Assembly: GCA_035555675.1 (NCBI GenBank)
Contig: DATMGH010000023.1
Location: forward strand, 1 to 64,000
Direction of reading: 5' to 3'
Source: Solirubrobacter sp035555675
GTDB taxonomy: Bacteria; Actinomycetota; Thermoleophilia; Solirubrobacterales; Solirubrobacteraceae
DNA: 64,000 nucleotides
Shown: in pieces, positions 26,033-33,246 of the stretch
Position numbering within the stretch: position 1 is the stretch's first letter
Layout: the number at the start of each line of letters is the position of its first letter
Made by a program: the position numbers and the translations under genes
The notes under the pieces: model-generated
Seen by the model: only the letters and a program-made list of their open reading frames with translations
The model's database searches: none
Told to the model about the DNA's origin: nothing

Positions 26033-26373
26033 ATCGTGTCTACACGTTCCTGGCGGTGGTGCTCGCGGTGTTCGCGGGCTCCGCTGCGGCGGCCGCTTTG
26101 ACGCCCGCCGAGCGGGACACGGCGCATCGGGTCGCGGTCGTCGCGCCCGCGTCGTCGGCGACGTCCGCCCGCGCGCTCGCGGCGCGTTCGGGGGCTGAGG
26201 TGCGGCTCCCGCGCAGCGACGGCGAGGCGCTCGGCGTCACGCACCTGCTCGCCGCCCGCGGCTACGACGAGGTGATCGTGGCCGGGCTGGACCGCCGCAC
26301 CACGGTCGACCCGGTGGCCGCGCGCTATCCGGCGACGCGCTTCGTCAGCGCGGCGCTGCCGTCGACGCCCTGA
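26029..26373 (+). CDS. Small exported or membrane-anchored protein of unknown function
   Basis: The 114-residue protein begins with a signal peptide or anchor (VYTFLAVVLAVFAGSAAAAALTP) followed by a compact alpha/beta domain: VAVVAPASSATSARALAARSG, HLLAARGYDEVIVAGLDRR, YPATRFVSAALP. The repeated VVxP...V.V.GLD pattern recalls a substrate-binding or LytR_C-like fold, but I cannot name the family. ATG 26029 sits in an operator palindrome and has no ribosome site. Its end overlaps the convergent LacI gene by 29 bp. Confidence 0.6.
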   Translation: MNRVYTFLAVVLAVFAGSAAAAALTPAERDTAHRVAVVAPASSATSARALAARSGAEVRLPRSDGEALGVTHLLAARGYDEVIVAGLDRRTTVDPVAARYPATRFVSAALPSTP

Positions 26374-27316
26374 CGGTCAACTCGACGCCCATCACCTGCT
26401 CGGCGGCGACCGGGTCACCGCGCAGGTCGGTGGCGAGGGCTTCGAACGCGGCCGCGCCGAGGCCCTCGGCGTCGACCGCGACCGTGGTCAGCGGCGGCGC
26501 GAGCACGCGCGCGAAGTCGAGGTCGTCGAACCCGACCACGCTCAGGTCCTCCGGGATCCGGATGCCGCGCTCGCGGGCGGCGAGATAGACGCCGCCGGCG
26601 AGGATGTCGTCGTCGCAGACGACCGCGGTGAACGACAGGTCGTCGAGCAGCGGGCCGGCCGCGGCGGCGGCGGCGTCGAACGCGAACGGGGCCCTGACCG
26701 TCGGCGGCGGCGTGCCGAGCCGGGCGAGGACGCGGTCGCGGCGCAGGTCGAACGTCGGGGCGTCGAAGCTCGATGACACGTGCGCGATCCGCTCGTGGCC
26801 GAGCGCCTGCAGGTGATCGAGCGCCTGGTCGACGCCGCCTTCGACGTCCAGCCGGACGACGGGCAGCGCGCCCGGGCACATCTCGATCGCGATCGCGTGC
26901 TCGGTCGTGCCCTCCGGCAGCTCGGCCTCGAAGAGCAGCAGGCCGTCGGCGGGGCCGGCCAGCAGGGCCTCCAGGCTCGCGGCCTCCCAGGCGCGGTCGT
27001 TGCCGATGTCCACCAGCACGACCGTGTAGCCCGCGCGCTGGGCGGCCCGCTGGGCGCCGCGCAGGACGCGGCCGAAGAACGGGTTCGTGATGTCCGGGAC
27101 GACCAGGGCGACCGTGCGGGCGACGCCGGTGCGCAGCGCGCGGGCGGCGACGTTCGGGCGGTAGCCGAGCTCCTTGGCCGCGGCTTTGACGGTCTCCTCG
27201 GTGCGTGCGCTGATGCGGCCGGCGGCCTTGCCGGACAGCACGAGGGAGACGGTCGACTGCGAAACGCCGGCGCGGCGCGCGACGTCGATGCTGGTGACGC
27301 GGGGCGGAGCGCTGAT
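26345..27316 (-). CDS. LacI-family regulator with non-canonical or damaged start
   Basis: The body is a complete LacI/GalR protein: HTH (VTSIDVARRAGVSQSTVSLV), hinge (RTEETVKAAAKELGYRPN), and periplasmic-binding-like core (VALVVPDITNPFFGRVLRGA, VVCDDDILAGG, SVVGFDDLDFARVLAPPLTTV). The first ATG/GTG in frame is GTG at 27241, inside the HTH, which would destroy DNA binding. The frame is open back to a TAG just before 27322. The end given assumes an ATC start at 27316, 6 nt from TAGCAT; a missing base after ATG 27324 is the other explanation. Convergent with a small exported protein; ligand unknown. Confidence 0.75.
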   Translation of the reverse strand: MSAPPRVTSIDVARRAGVSQSTVSLVLSGKAAGRISARTEETVKAAAKELGYRPNVAARALRTGVARTVALVVPDITNPFFGRVLRGAQRAAQRAGYTVVLVDIGNDRAWEAASLEALLAGPADGLLLFEAELPEGTTEHAIAIEMCPGALPVVRLDVEGGVDQALDHLQALGHERIAHVSSSFDAPTFDLRRDRVLARLGTPPPTVRAPFAFDAAAAAAGPLLDDLSFTAVVCDDDILAGGVYLAARERGIRIPEDLSVVGFDDLDFARVLAPPLTTVAVDAEGLGAAAFEALATDLRGDPVAAEQVMGVELTVRASTAAPR

Positions 27317-27322
27317 TCGGCC

Positions 27323-27328
27323 ATGCTA
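27323..27328 (-). promoter_or_regulatory. Possible -10 of the LacI gene
   Basis: TAGCAT on the minus strand lies 6 nt before an in-frame ATC. It overlaps ATG 27324 in another frame. Confidence 0.3.
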
Positions 27329-27336
27329 GTGGCGCG

Positions 27337-27942
27337 ATGGAGGATCTCGTCGAAGACGTGGTGGGGGTCGCGGGGCGCCAGTTGGCGCTGCTGCGGCCGC
27401 GTGACCCGGAGGCGCTGCTGACTGAGGACGCGTTCTCGCGGGAGGAGTTCCTGCCCTACTGGGCGGAGCTGTGGCCGAGCGCGCTGGCGTTGGCGCGGGC
27501 GGTCGGGGTGCGGGCGCTGCGGGGCGCGCGGGTGCTCGAGCTGGGGTGCGGGCTCGGGCTGCCGTCGCTGGCGGCGGCGGCCGCGGGCGGGCGCGTGCTG
27601 GCGACCGACTGGGCGCCGGACGCGATCGCGCTGCTGGCGTGCAACGCGGAGCGCAACGGGCTGGCGGTGGAGACGCTCGTCTGCTCCTGGACGGCGCCGT
27701 CGGAGCTCGTGGCGCGCGCGCCCTGGGATCTGGTGCTGGCGTCCGACGTGCTTTACGAAGCGCGCAACGGGGAGGCGCTGCTCCCGCTGCTGCCGCGGCT
27801 GGGGGCGGAGGTCTGGCTCACCGATCCCGGCCGCGCGGCCGCGGGGCCGTTCCTGGAGGCGGCGGCCGCGGTGTTCGACGTCGAGGAGCGGCGCGCCGCC
27901 GAGCTCCCCTCCGGCGCGCTCTACCGCCTCCGCCGCCACTAG
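27337..27942 (+). CDS. SAM-dependent methyltransferase (METTL21/NNT1-like)
   Basis: The 201-residue protein has the class I methyltransferase core: PYWAELWPSALALARAV, motif I VLELGCGLGLPSLAAAAAG, motif II region VLATDWAPDAIALLACNAERNG, and APWDLVLASDVLYEARN at motif IV. The PYWAELWPS and SDVLYE motifs match the lysine/nicotinamide methyltransferase-like group, which often modifies proteins. The target is unknown. The gene diverges from LacI with only about 10-20 bp between starts, and its TAG stop falls at the left edge of a dispersed palindromic element. Confidence 0.85.
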   Translation: MEDLVEDVVGVAGRQLALLRPRDPEALLTEDAFSREEFLPYWAELWPSALALARAVGVRALRGARVLELGCGLGLPSLAAAAAGGRVLATDWAPDAIALLACNAERNGLAVETLVCSWTAPSELVARAPWDLVLASDVLYEARNGEALLPLLPRLGAEVWLTDPGRAAAGPFLEAAAAVFDVEERRAAELPSGALYRLRRH

Positions 27943-27943
27943 G

Positions 27944-28021
27944 AGGGGTCAGACCCTCCTTACACGAACTGCGCGCTGAGCAGGGGTTCTCGCGGATTGG
28001 CCCCGGTAGGGGTCAGACCCC
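27944..28021. repeat. Dispersed palindromic element, copy A
   Basis: A 78-bp element: GGGGTCAGACCC (27945-27956), 19 nt, CTGAGCAGGGG (27976-27986), 22 nt, GGGGTCAGACCCC (28009-28021). The left palindrome also forms AGGAGGG/CCCTCCT arms (27941-27960). The same order and spacing recur at 40972-41051 in inverted orientation. It lies between a methyltransferase and a PEP-mutase-like gene and covers the -35 region of the latter. Confidence 0.85.
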
Positions 28022-28024
28022 CCT

Positions 28025-28030
28025 TAGTCT
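28025..28030 (+). promoter_or_regulatory. -10 box of the PEP-mutase-like gene
   Basis: TAGTCT lies 6 nt before ATG 28037. Any -35 would fall in the right half of palindromic element A. Confidence 0.4.
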
Positions 28031-28036
28031 TCGCGC

Positions 28037-28825
28037 ATGAGCTCGCAGCGCGAGAAGGCGGAGGAGCTGCGGCGGCTGCACGGGGCGCCGGAGCCGCTGG
28101 TGCTGGTCAACGTGTGGGACGCGGCGAGTGCGCGCGTGGTCGCGGCGGCGCCGGGCGCGCGGGCGATCGCGACCGCCAGCTGGGCGATCGCCGCCGCGCA
28201 CGGCCTGCCGGACGGCGAAGCGCTGTCGCGGGAAGCGATGATCGCGGCGGTCGGCGTGATCGCGCGGGCGGTCGAGCTGCCGGTGACCGCCGACTTGGAG
28301 CGCGGGTACGGGGACGCGCGGCTGACGGTCGAGGCGGCGATCGACGCCGGGGCGGTCGGCTGCAACCTCGAGGACAGCGATGGGGCCGGTGGGCTGTGGC
28401 CGGCCGAGGAGCACGCGGCGGTCGTCGCCGCGGCGCGCGCGGCGGGCGAGGCCACGGGCGTGCCGGTGGTCATCAACGCGCGCACCGACGTGTACCTCGC
28501 GCCGGACGCGGTGCCGGCCGACGAGCGGCTGGCGGCGGCGATCGAGCGCGGCGAGGCGTACCTGGAGGCGGGCGCGGACTGCATCTTCGTGCCCGGCGTG
28601 CGCGACCTGCCGACGCTGGAAACGCTGGCGCGCGAGCTGGGCGGGCGCGTGAGCGTGCTCTGCGGCGCGGGCGGGCCGACACTGGCCGACCTGGCGCAGG
28701 CGGGCGTGGCCCGTGTGAGCTACGGCCCCGGCCCGCTCGGCGTGGCACTGGCCGCGCTGTCGCGCGCGGCCGCGGATCTGCACGCGGGCGGCGACCCACC
28801 CGCGGACCTCGCGTTCCGCCCGTAG
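28037..28825 (+). CDS. Isocitrate lyase/PEP mutase superfamily protein
   Basis: The 262-residue TIM-barrel protein has VLVNVWDAASARVVAA at the N-terminus, IATASWAIAAAHGLPD, VTADLERGYGD (metal-binding Asp/Glu), GCNLEDSDG, VVINARTDVYL, and GADCIFVPGVRD. This is the subgroup of PEP phosphonomutase/2-methylisocitrate-lyase-like proteins lacking the K-K-C-G-H catalytic loop of isocitrate lyase. It probably cleaves or forms a C-C or P-C bond next to a 2-oxoacid. The substrate is unknown and no phosphonate genes flank it. Confidence 0.87.
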   Translation: MSSQREKAEELRRLHGAPEPLVLVNVWDAASARVVAAAPGARAIATASWAIAAAHGLPDGEALSREAMIAAVGVIARAVELPVTADLERGYGDARLTVEAAIDAGAVGCNLEDSDGAGGLWPAEEHAAVVAAARAAGEATGVPVVINARTDVYLAPDAVPADERLAAAIERGEAYLEAGADCIFVPGVRDLPTLETLARELGGRVSVLCGAGGPTLADLAQAGVARVSYGPGPLGVALAALSRAAADLHAGGDPPADLAFRP

Positions 28826-28879
28826 GAGAGCACACGCCGGGGTGCCGCCGGCCGCACGGCGTAGCGGGGGCGGCCGGGC

Positions 28880-29431
28880 TCAGCCCGCCGCGACGATCAG
28901 GGCCCGCGTGCTCACCGGGCCCGTTCGCCGCATGCGGTGCGGGGTCGACGCGTCGAAGCGCAGCGCGTCGCCCTCCGACAGCGCGTGGACGGTGTCCTGC
29001 AGCTCGACCTCGATCGCGCCGCGCGCGACGTAGATCGCGATCTCGCCGCTGTCGACGTCGCGCTCGCGCGGCCAGCGGCGGCTCGGCGCCGTCCACTCGC
29101 GCAGCACCGGCACGCCCTCGAACAGCGGCAGCTCGCGCATCCCGCCCTCGCCCGCGGCCCCCTCGTCGCGGCGGATGACCGCGACCTCGTCACCCTCGCG
29201 CGGCGGCGACCAGAGCCGCGCGACCGGGACGTCCAGCGCCGCCGCCAGCCGCTCGACCGAGCCGAGGCTCGGGCGGGCGAGCCCGCGCTCGACCTGGCTC
29301 AAGAAGGGATGCGAGAGCCCGGCCCGGCTGCCGAGGACCTTGAGGGTCAGCTTGCGCTCGCGCCGCAACGCGCGGAGCCGGGCGCCGAAATCCGTTTCGA
29401 CGCGTCGATGGGGACCACTACCACTAAACAC
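28880..29431 (-). CDS. XRE-family HTH regulator with cupin domain
   Basis: The 183-residue protein has an N-terminal HTH_3 (ARLRALRRERKLTLKVLGSRAGLSHPFLSQVERGLARPSLGSVERLAAALDV, about residues 17-68) and a C-terminal cupin (SGEIAIYVARGAIEVELQDTVHALSEGDALRFDASTPHRMRR, about 126-172). The cupin His residues suggest binding of a small ligand or metal. The start is GTG 29431, 8 nt after TAGTCT, with no ribosome site. Related regulators control amine, amino acid or sugar catabolism. It converges on the PEP-mutase-like gene and may not regulate it. Confidence 0.9.
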   Translation of the reverse strand: MFSGSGPHRRVETDFGARLRALRRERKLTLKVLGSRAGLSHPFLSQVERGLARPSLGSVERLAAALDVPVARLWSPPREGDEVAVIRRDEGAAGEGGMRELPLFEGVPVLREWTAPSRRWPRERDVDSGEIAIYVARGAIEVELQDTVHALSEGDALRFDASTPHRMRRTGPVSTRALIVAAG

Positions 29432-29439
29432 CGTCTTTC

Positions 29440-29445
29440 AGACTA
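29440..29445 (-). promoter_or_regulatory. -10 box of the XRE-cupin gene
   Basis: TAGTCT on the minus strand, 8 nt before GTG 29431. GTCT-GAA-AGAC just downstream forms a small palindrome that could be an operator. Confidence 0.35.
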
Positions 29446-29506
29446 ACGAGGCAGACGCACGGAATCGACGTGGCGCCGGGCGAACTGTCCGTGCGGCCAG
29501 GGCCGC

Positions 29507-30028
29507 TCAGGCGGCGCGGATCAGCGGCGCGCAGGCGCCGCCCAACGCCCGCGCAGCGAGCCCGTCCACCGTCCCGGAATAGCGCACGCGCCCCGCCGCC
29601 AGCACGGTCACGGTGGCGGCCGCGCCGGCCAGCGACTCGAGCCGGCGGGCGGACCAGAGCACGGTCCCGCCGTGAGCGACGAAGCGGCCGGCCAGCGCGC
29701 GCGTGGTCGCCACCGTCTGCGGGTCGAACCCGGGCGCGGGCTCGTCGATCAGCAGCAGGTCGGGCCGGCTCGCGATCGCGCGCGCCAGGACGAGCCCGCC
29801 GGCCTCCACGGTCAGGACCCGATCGGGCGCGTGCAGCGAGCCCGCGGTCGGTGCCAGCTCCCCCGCGAGCACGCGCAGCAGCGTCGTCTTGCCCGCCCAG
29901 CGCGGCCCGAGCAGCCCGTGCAGGCGCCCCGGGGCGAGCGCGAGCGTCACACCGTCGAGCGTCGCGCGCGGCCCCGACCGCTGCACGATCGAAGTCAACT
30001 CGATCCAGGGGGCCATAAAACGGATCAT
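29507..30028 (-). CDS. Miniature ABC ATPase with degenerate motifs
   Basis: The ~170-residue protein is an ABC nucleotide-binding domain that lacks its middle. Walker A is GPRWAGKTT (the fourth-position Gly is Trp). Only about 25 residues separate it from a poor signature, TVEAGGLVLARA, where a Q-loop and ~70 residues are normal. Walker B LLLIDEPA is intact, and the H-loop His is replaced (VLWSARRLESL). No permease gene is adjacent. The start could be ATG 30028 (AGAGG upstream) or 30016. It may be a decayed transporter gene or a non-hydrolysing regulator. Confidence 0.6.
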   Translation of the reverse strand: MIRFMAPWIELTSIVQRSGPRATLDGVTLALAPGRLHGLLGPRWAGKTTLLRVLAGELAPTAGSLHAPDRVLTVEAGGLVLARAIASRPDLLLIDEPAPGFDPQTVATTRALAGRFVAHGGTVLWSARRLESLAGAAATVTVLAAGRVRYSGTVDGLAARALGGACAPLIRAA

Positions 30029-30064
30029 CTGCCTCTGCATCGACACGCGCACTCGACCAACGGC

Positions 30065-30070
30065 TAGGGT
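30065..30070 (+). promoter_or_regulatory. -10 box of the M20 peptidase gene
   Basis: TAGGGT, exactly 7 nt before ATG 30078, with no ribosome site between them. Confidence 0.45.
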
Positions 30071-30077
30071 CGGACGA

Positions 30078-31283
30078 ATGGTGGATATCGACCTCGACGC
30101 GCTGGCGCGCGACGCCGCCGACCTCGTCCGCGTCCCGAGCGTGACCGGCGACGAGCACGCCGCGCTGGCGCTCGTGGCCGAGCGCGCCCAGGCGGCGGGC
30201 CTGGAGGCCGAGCTCACCCGCCACGACCTGGCGGCGCTGCGCGCCGACCCCGGCCACCCGGGGGAGGAGGCACCGCGCACCGAGCTGTGGGGCGTCACCG
30301 CCACGCTGCCGGGCACCAAGCCCGGGCGCGTGTGCGTCAACGGCCACGTCGACGTCGTCGGTCCCGGCACCGAGCCCTGGCCGCGCGACCCGTTCTCCGG
30401 CACGATCGAGGACGGGCGCCTGTACGGGCGCGGCGCGGTCGACATGAAGGGCGCCGTCATCGCGGCGCTGCACGCGCTCGCGGCGCTCAAGCGCGCGGGA
30501 ACGCCCACGCCCGAGGTCGTCCTGCAGGCCGTCGCGTCCGAGGAGGACGGCGGGCTCGGGACGTTCGCGGCGCTCGAGCGCGACGCCGCGTTCGACGCCG
30601 CGCTGCTGCCCGAGCCGACCGGCCTGCGCGTGGTCTGCGCCCAGGCCGGCGCGCTGACGTTCCGGGGCGTGATCCGCGGGCGCTCGGCGCACGCCGCCGA
30701 ACGGCTGGCGGGCTGCTCGGCGATCGACCGTTACGTGCGCGTGCACCTCGCGTTCGCCGAGCACGAGCGCGTGCTCAACGACAACGTCGCGCACCCGCTG
30801 ATGCGCGCGCTGGAGCTGCCCTACCCGCTGCTCGTCGGCCGCATCAACGGCGGCGAGTGGTCGAGCCAGGTGCCCGACCGGGTCGAGTTCGAGGGCCGCG
30901 TCGGGGTGCCGGTGGGCACATCGCCGGACGCGGCGCGGGCCACGCTGCAGGCGGTCGTCGACCGCGCGCTCGACGACGGCGAGGCGCCCTGCGAGCTGAC
31001 GTGGGAGGGCGGCGCGTTCGCCCCCGGCGAGACCGCGCCCGAGGACCCGTGGGTGGAGACCGTGCGCGCCGCGCTGGCCGCCGAGACCGGCAGCGCGCCG
31101 CTGGCCGGCGTGCCCTGGGGCGCGGACATGCGCCTGTTCACCGCCCGCGGCATCCCCGCGGTGATGGTCGGGACGACCGGCATCGAGCGCGCCCACGCGG
31201 TCGACGAGTGGGCGTCGCTGGACGAGCTGGCGACCGTCGCGCGGACGATCGCCCGCGCGGTCGCGACCTGGGCGCCCGCGTAG
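30078..31283 (+). CDS. M20-family metallopeptidase/deacylase (ArgE/DapE-like)
   Basis: The 401-residue protein has the dinuclear zinc site pattern of M20 enzymes: CVNGHVDVVGPG (first His, Asp), GRGAVDMKGAVIAA (bridging Asp), ASEEDGG (catalytic Glu-Glu), LLPEPTG, and the C-terminal His in ERAHAVDEW. The lid domain (SAHAAERLAG) is in the middle. Such enzymes hydrolyse N-acyl amino acids or dipeptides. It stands alone; the start is ATG 30078. A GC-rich repeat follows the stop. Confidence 0.92.
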   Translation: MVDIDLDALARDAADLVRVPSVTGDEHAALALVAERAQAAGLEAELTRHDLAALRADPGHPGEEAPRTELWGVTATLPGTKPGRVCVNGHVDVVGPGTEPWPRDPFSGTIEDGRLYGRGAVDMKGAVIAALHALAALKRAGTPTPEVVLQAVASEEDGGLGTFAALERDAAFDAALLPEPTGLRVVCAQAGALTFRGVIRGRSAHAAERLAGCSAIDRYVRVHLAFAEHERVLNDNVAHPLMRALELPYPLLVGRINGGEWSSQVPDRVEFEGRVGVPVGTSPDAARATLQAVVDRALDDGEAPCELTWEGGAFAPGETAPEDPWVETVRAALAAETGSAPLAGVPWGADMRLFTARGIPAVMVGTTGIERAHAVDEWASLDELATVARTIARAVATWAPA

Positions 31284-31415
31284 GGCGGGGCGGCGAGTCG
31301 CGCGCGGGGGCGGCGAGCCGCGCGGCGGGGGGCGAGCCGCGCGCGGGCGGCGAGCCGCGCGGCGGAGGCGCCGGGGCGGCGAGCCGCGCCGCCGAGCGGC
31401 GCGGCCCGACGACCG
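31284..31415. repeat. GC-rich tandem repeat, GGCGAGYCGCGC units
   Basis: Five copies of GGCGAGYCGCGC at irregular 17-30 bp spacing fill the 132-bp gap between convergent M20 and M3 peptidase genes. Similar units form the first codons of the phosphoesterase lipoprotein at 39786-39876. The stretch can form many alternative hairpins and may terminate transcription from both sides. Confidence 0.6.
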
Positions 31416-33233
31416 TCAGACCCGCCCGGTGTCCCGCGCCGCGGCCTCGGCGGCGTCCAGCTTGCGCTCCACGAGGTCGAGCCCGCGATCCCAGAAGCCC
31501 GGGTCGGCGAGGTCGACGCCGACGATCGCGCCCAGCTCCTCCGGCGACCGCGAGCCGCCCGCGCGCAGCAGGTCCAGGTACGACGAGGCGAACGCCGGTC
31601 CCTCCTCCTCGTAGCGCCCGTACACCGCCAGCGCCAGCAGCTGCCCGTAGGCGTACGCGTACACGTAGCCCGGCGACGCGATGAAGTGGGGCACGTAGGA
31701 CCACCAGGACCGGTAGCCCTCGGTCACCTCGACCGCGTCGCCCAGCAGCTCTTCCTGCGACTGCGCCCACAGCCCGCCGAAGCGGTCGACGGACAGCTCG
31801 CCCTCGTCGCGCCGGGCCGTGTGCACCAGGTCCTCGAAGCGGTTCATCGCCACCTGCCGGAAGACCGTCGCGATCGACCCCTCGATCGACTCGGCCAGCA
31901 GCGACAGCCGCGACTCGGCCGACGGCGCCGCGTCCAGCAGCCGCCCGAACACCAGCGTCTCGCCGAACACCGACGCGGTCTCGGCCAGCGTCAGCGGCGT
32001 CGCCATGTGGAAGACGCCCTGCCGCGACCCGAGCGCCGCGTGCACGCCGTGCCCGAGCTCGTGCGCGAGCGTCAGCACGTCGCGCCGCAGGTACGTGTAG
32101 TTGAGCATCACGTACGGGTGCACGCTCGGCACCCCGTAGGAGCAGAACGCGCCGCCGCGCTTGCCCGGCCGCACGGGCCCGTCGATCCAGCGCTCGTCGA
32201 AGAAGCGTCCCGCCAGCGCGCCCAGCTCGTCGCTGAAGGACGAGTACGCGTCGAGCACGAGCGCCTTCGCCTCTGGCCACGCGACCTTCTCCTCGTCGGA
32301 CGTGACCGCGGCCATGCGGTCGTAGTCCGCGAGCCGGTCGATGCCGAGCAGCTGCGCCTTCAGCCGGTACCAGCGGCGCGGCAGCTCGTAGCGGGAACGG
32401 ACGGCCTCGACCAGCGCCTGCACGGACTCGTCGGACGCTTCGTTGGACAGGTTGCGCGACGCCAGCCAGTGCGGGTAGGCCCGCAGCCGGTCGTCGGTCA
32501 TCTTGTCCGCCAGCAGCGTGTTGAACGTGTACGCGCGCGTGCGCAGGCCGGGCGCGAGCGCCTCGGTCACGCACTCGGCGGTGGTCCGCCGCACGGAGCG
32601 ATCTCCGTCGAACAGCCGCGACAGCGCGATCTCGAGCGCCACCGGCTCCGGCGCGTCCGGCAGCGCCACCGTGATCGCCGCGGTCTGCTCCTCGAACAGC
32701 CGCACCCACGCCGAGCGCCCCGAGAGCGCCTTCTCGGTGAGGATCCGCTCCTCCGGCTCGCTCAGCAGGTGCGGCCGGTAGCGGCGCGCGGTGGCGAGGT
32801 GGTGGCGCGCGAAGTCGAGCCCCTCGGTCTCGAGCAGCCGCTCGGCGGTGGCGTCGTCGAGCGCCGCCCACTCGAGGTGGAAGAACAGCAGCGAGGTCTC
32901 GATCGCCGTGCCCTTCTCCTCGACGCGCTGCAGCAGCGCGCCGCGCGCCGGGTCGGCCGTGTCGATCGAGAACGACAGGTGCGCGTAGGTGCCCGCGCGG
33001 CCGGCGATCTCCTCGATCTCGGCCAGCTCGCGCATCGCCGCGATCAGCCCGTCGCCGTCGAGCGCGGCGACCTTACCGGCGTACGCGGCCGCGAACGCCT
33101 CGGCGCGCTCCAGCGCGGCGGCGAGCAGCGCGTCCACGGCGGCCTGGGGATCGTCCCCGGCGCCGTCAAGCAGGTGAGAGAGGTCCCACGCGACCTCTTG
33201 CAGGTCCGGATCCGTGACGGTCTCGGGGGTCAT
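31416..33233 (-). CDS. pepF: Oligoendopeptidase F-like M3 metallopeptidase
   Basis: The 605-residue cytoplasmic peptidase has the zinc motif HELGH in LTLAHELGHGVHAALGSRQG, with the downstream Glu in LAETASVFGETLVF, and the C-terminal HFIASPGYVYAYAYGQLLAL of PepF proteins. The long N-terminal helical half is complete (LHLLDGAGDDPQ to YRPHLLSEPEERIL). It cleaves peptides of roughly 7-20 residues. ATG 33233 is 7 nt from TAGCCT, a -10 that shares its TAG with the TetR stop codon. Confidence 0.93.
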   Translation of the reverse strand: MTPETVTDPDLQEVAWDLSHLLDGAGDDPQAAVDALLAAALERAEAFAAAYAGKVAALDGDGLIAAMRELAEIEEIAGRAGTYAHLSFSIDTADPARGALLQRVEEKGTAIETSLLFFHLEWAALDDATAERLLETEGLDFARHHLATARRYRPHLLSEPEERILTEKALSGRSAWVRLFEEQTAAITVALPDAPEPVALEIALSRLFDGDRSVRRTTAECVTEALAPGLRTRAYTFNTLLADKMTDDRLRAYPHWLASRNLSNEASDESVQALVEAVRSRYELPRRWYRLKAQLLGIDRLADYDRMAAVTSDEEKVAWPEAKALVLDAYSSFSDELGALAGRFFDERWIDGPVRPGKRGGAFCSYGVPSVHPYVMLNYTYLRRDVLTLAHELGHGVHAALGSRQGVFHMATPLTLAETASVFGETLVFGRLLDAAPSAESRLSLLAESIEGSIATVFRQVAMNRFEDLVHTARRDEGELSVDRFGGLWAQSQEELLGDAVEVTEGYRSWWSYVPHFIASPGYVYAYAYGQLLALAVYGRYEEEGPAFASSYLDLLRAGGSRSPEELGAIVGVDLADPGFWDRGLDLVERKLDAAEAAARDTGRV

Positions 33234-33240
33234 GCCCCAA

Positions 33241-33246
33241 AGGCTA
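33241..33246 (-). promoter_or_regulatory. -10 box overlapping the TetR stop codon
   Basis: TAGCCT on the minus strand, 7 nt before the pepF ATG. Bases 33244-33246 are the TAG stop of the TetR gene, the same arrangement as at 4797-4802. Confidence 0.5.

Noticed and set aside
31284..31415. GC-rich repeats considered as CRISPR or replication origin iterons
   Set aside because: No spacers, no cas genes, no DnaA boxes or AT-rich unwinding region.
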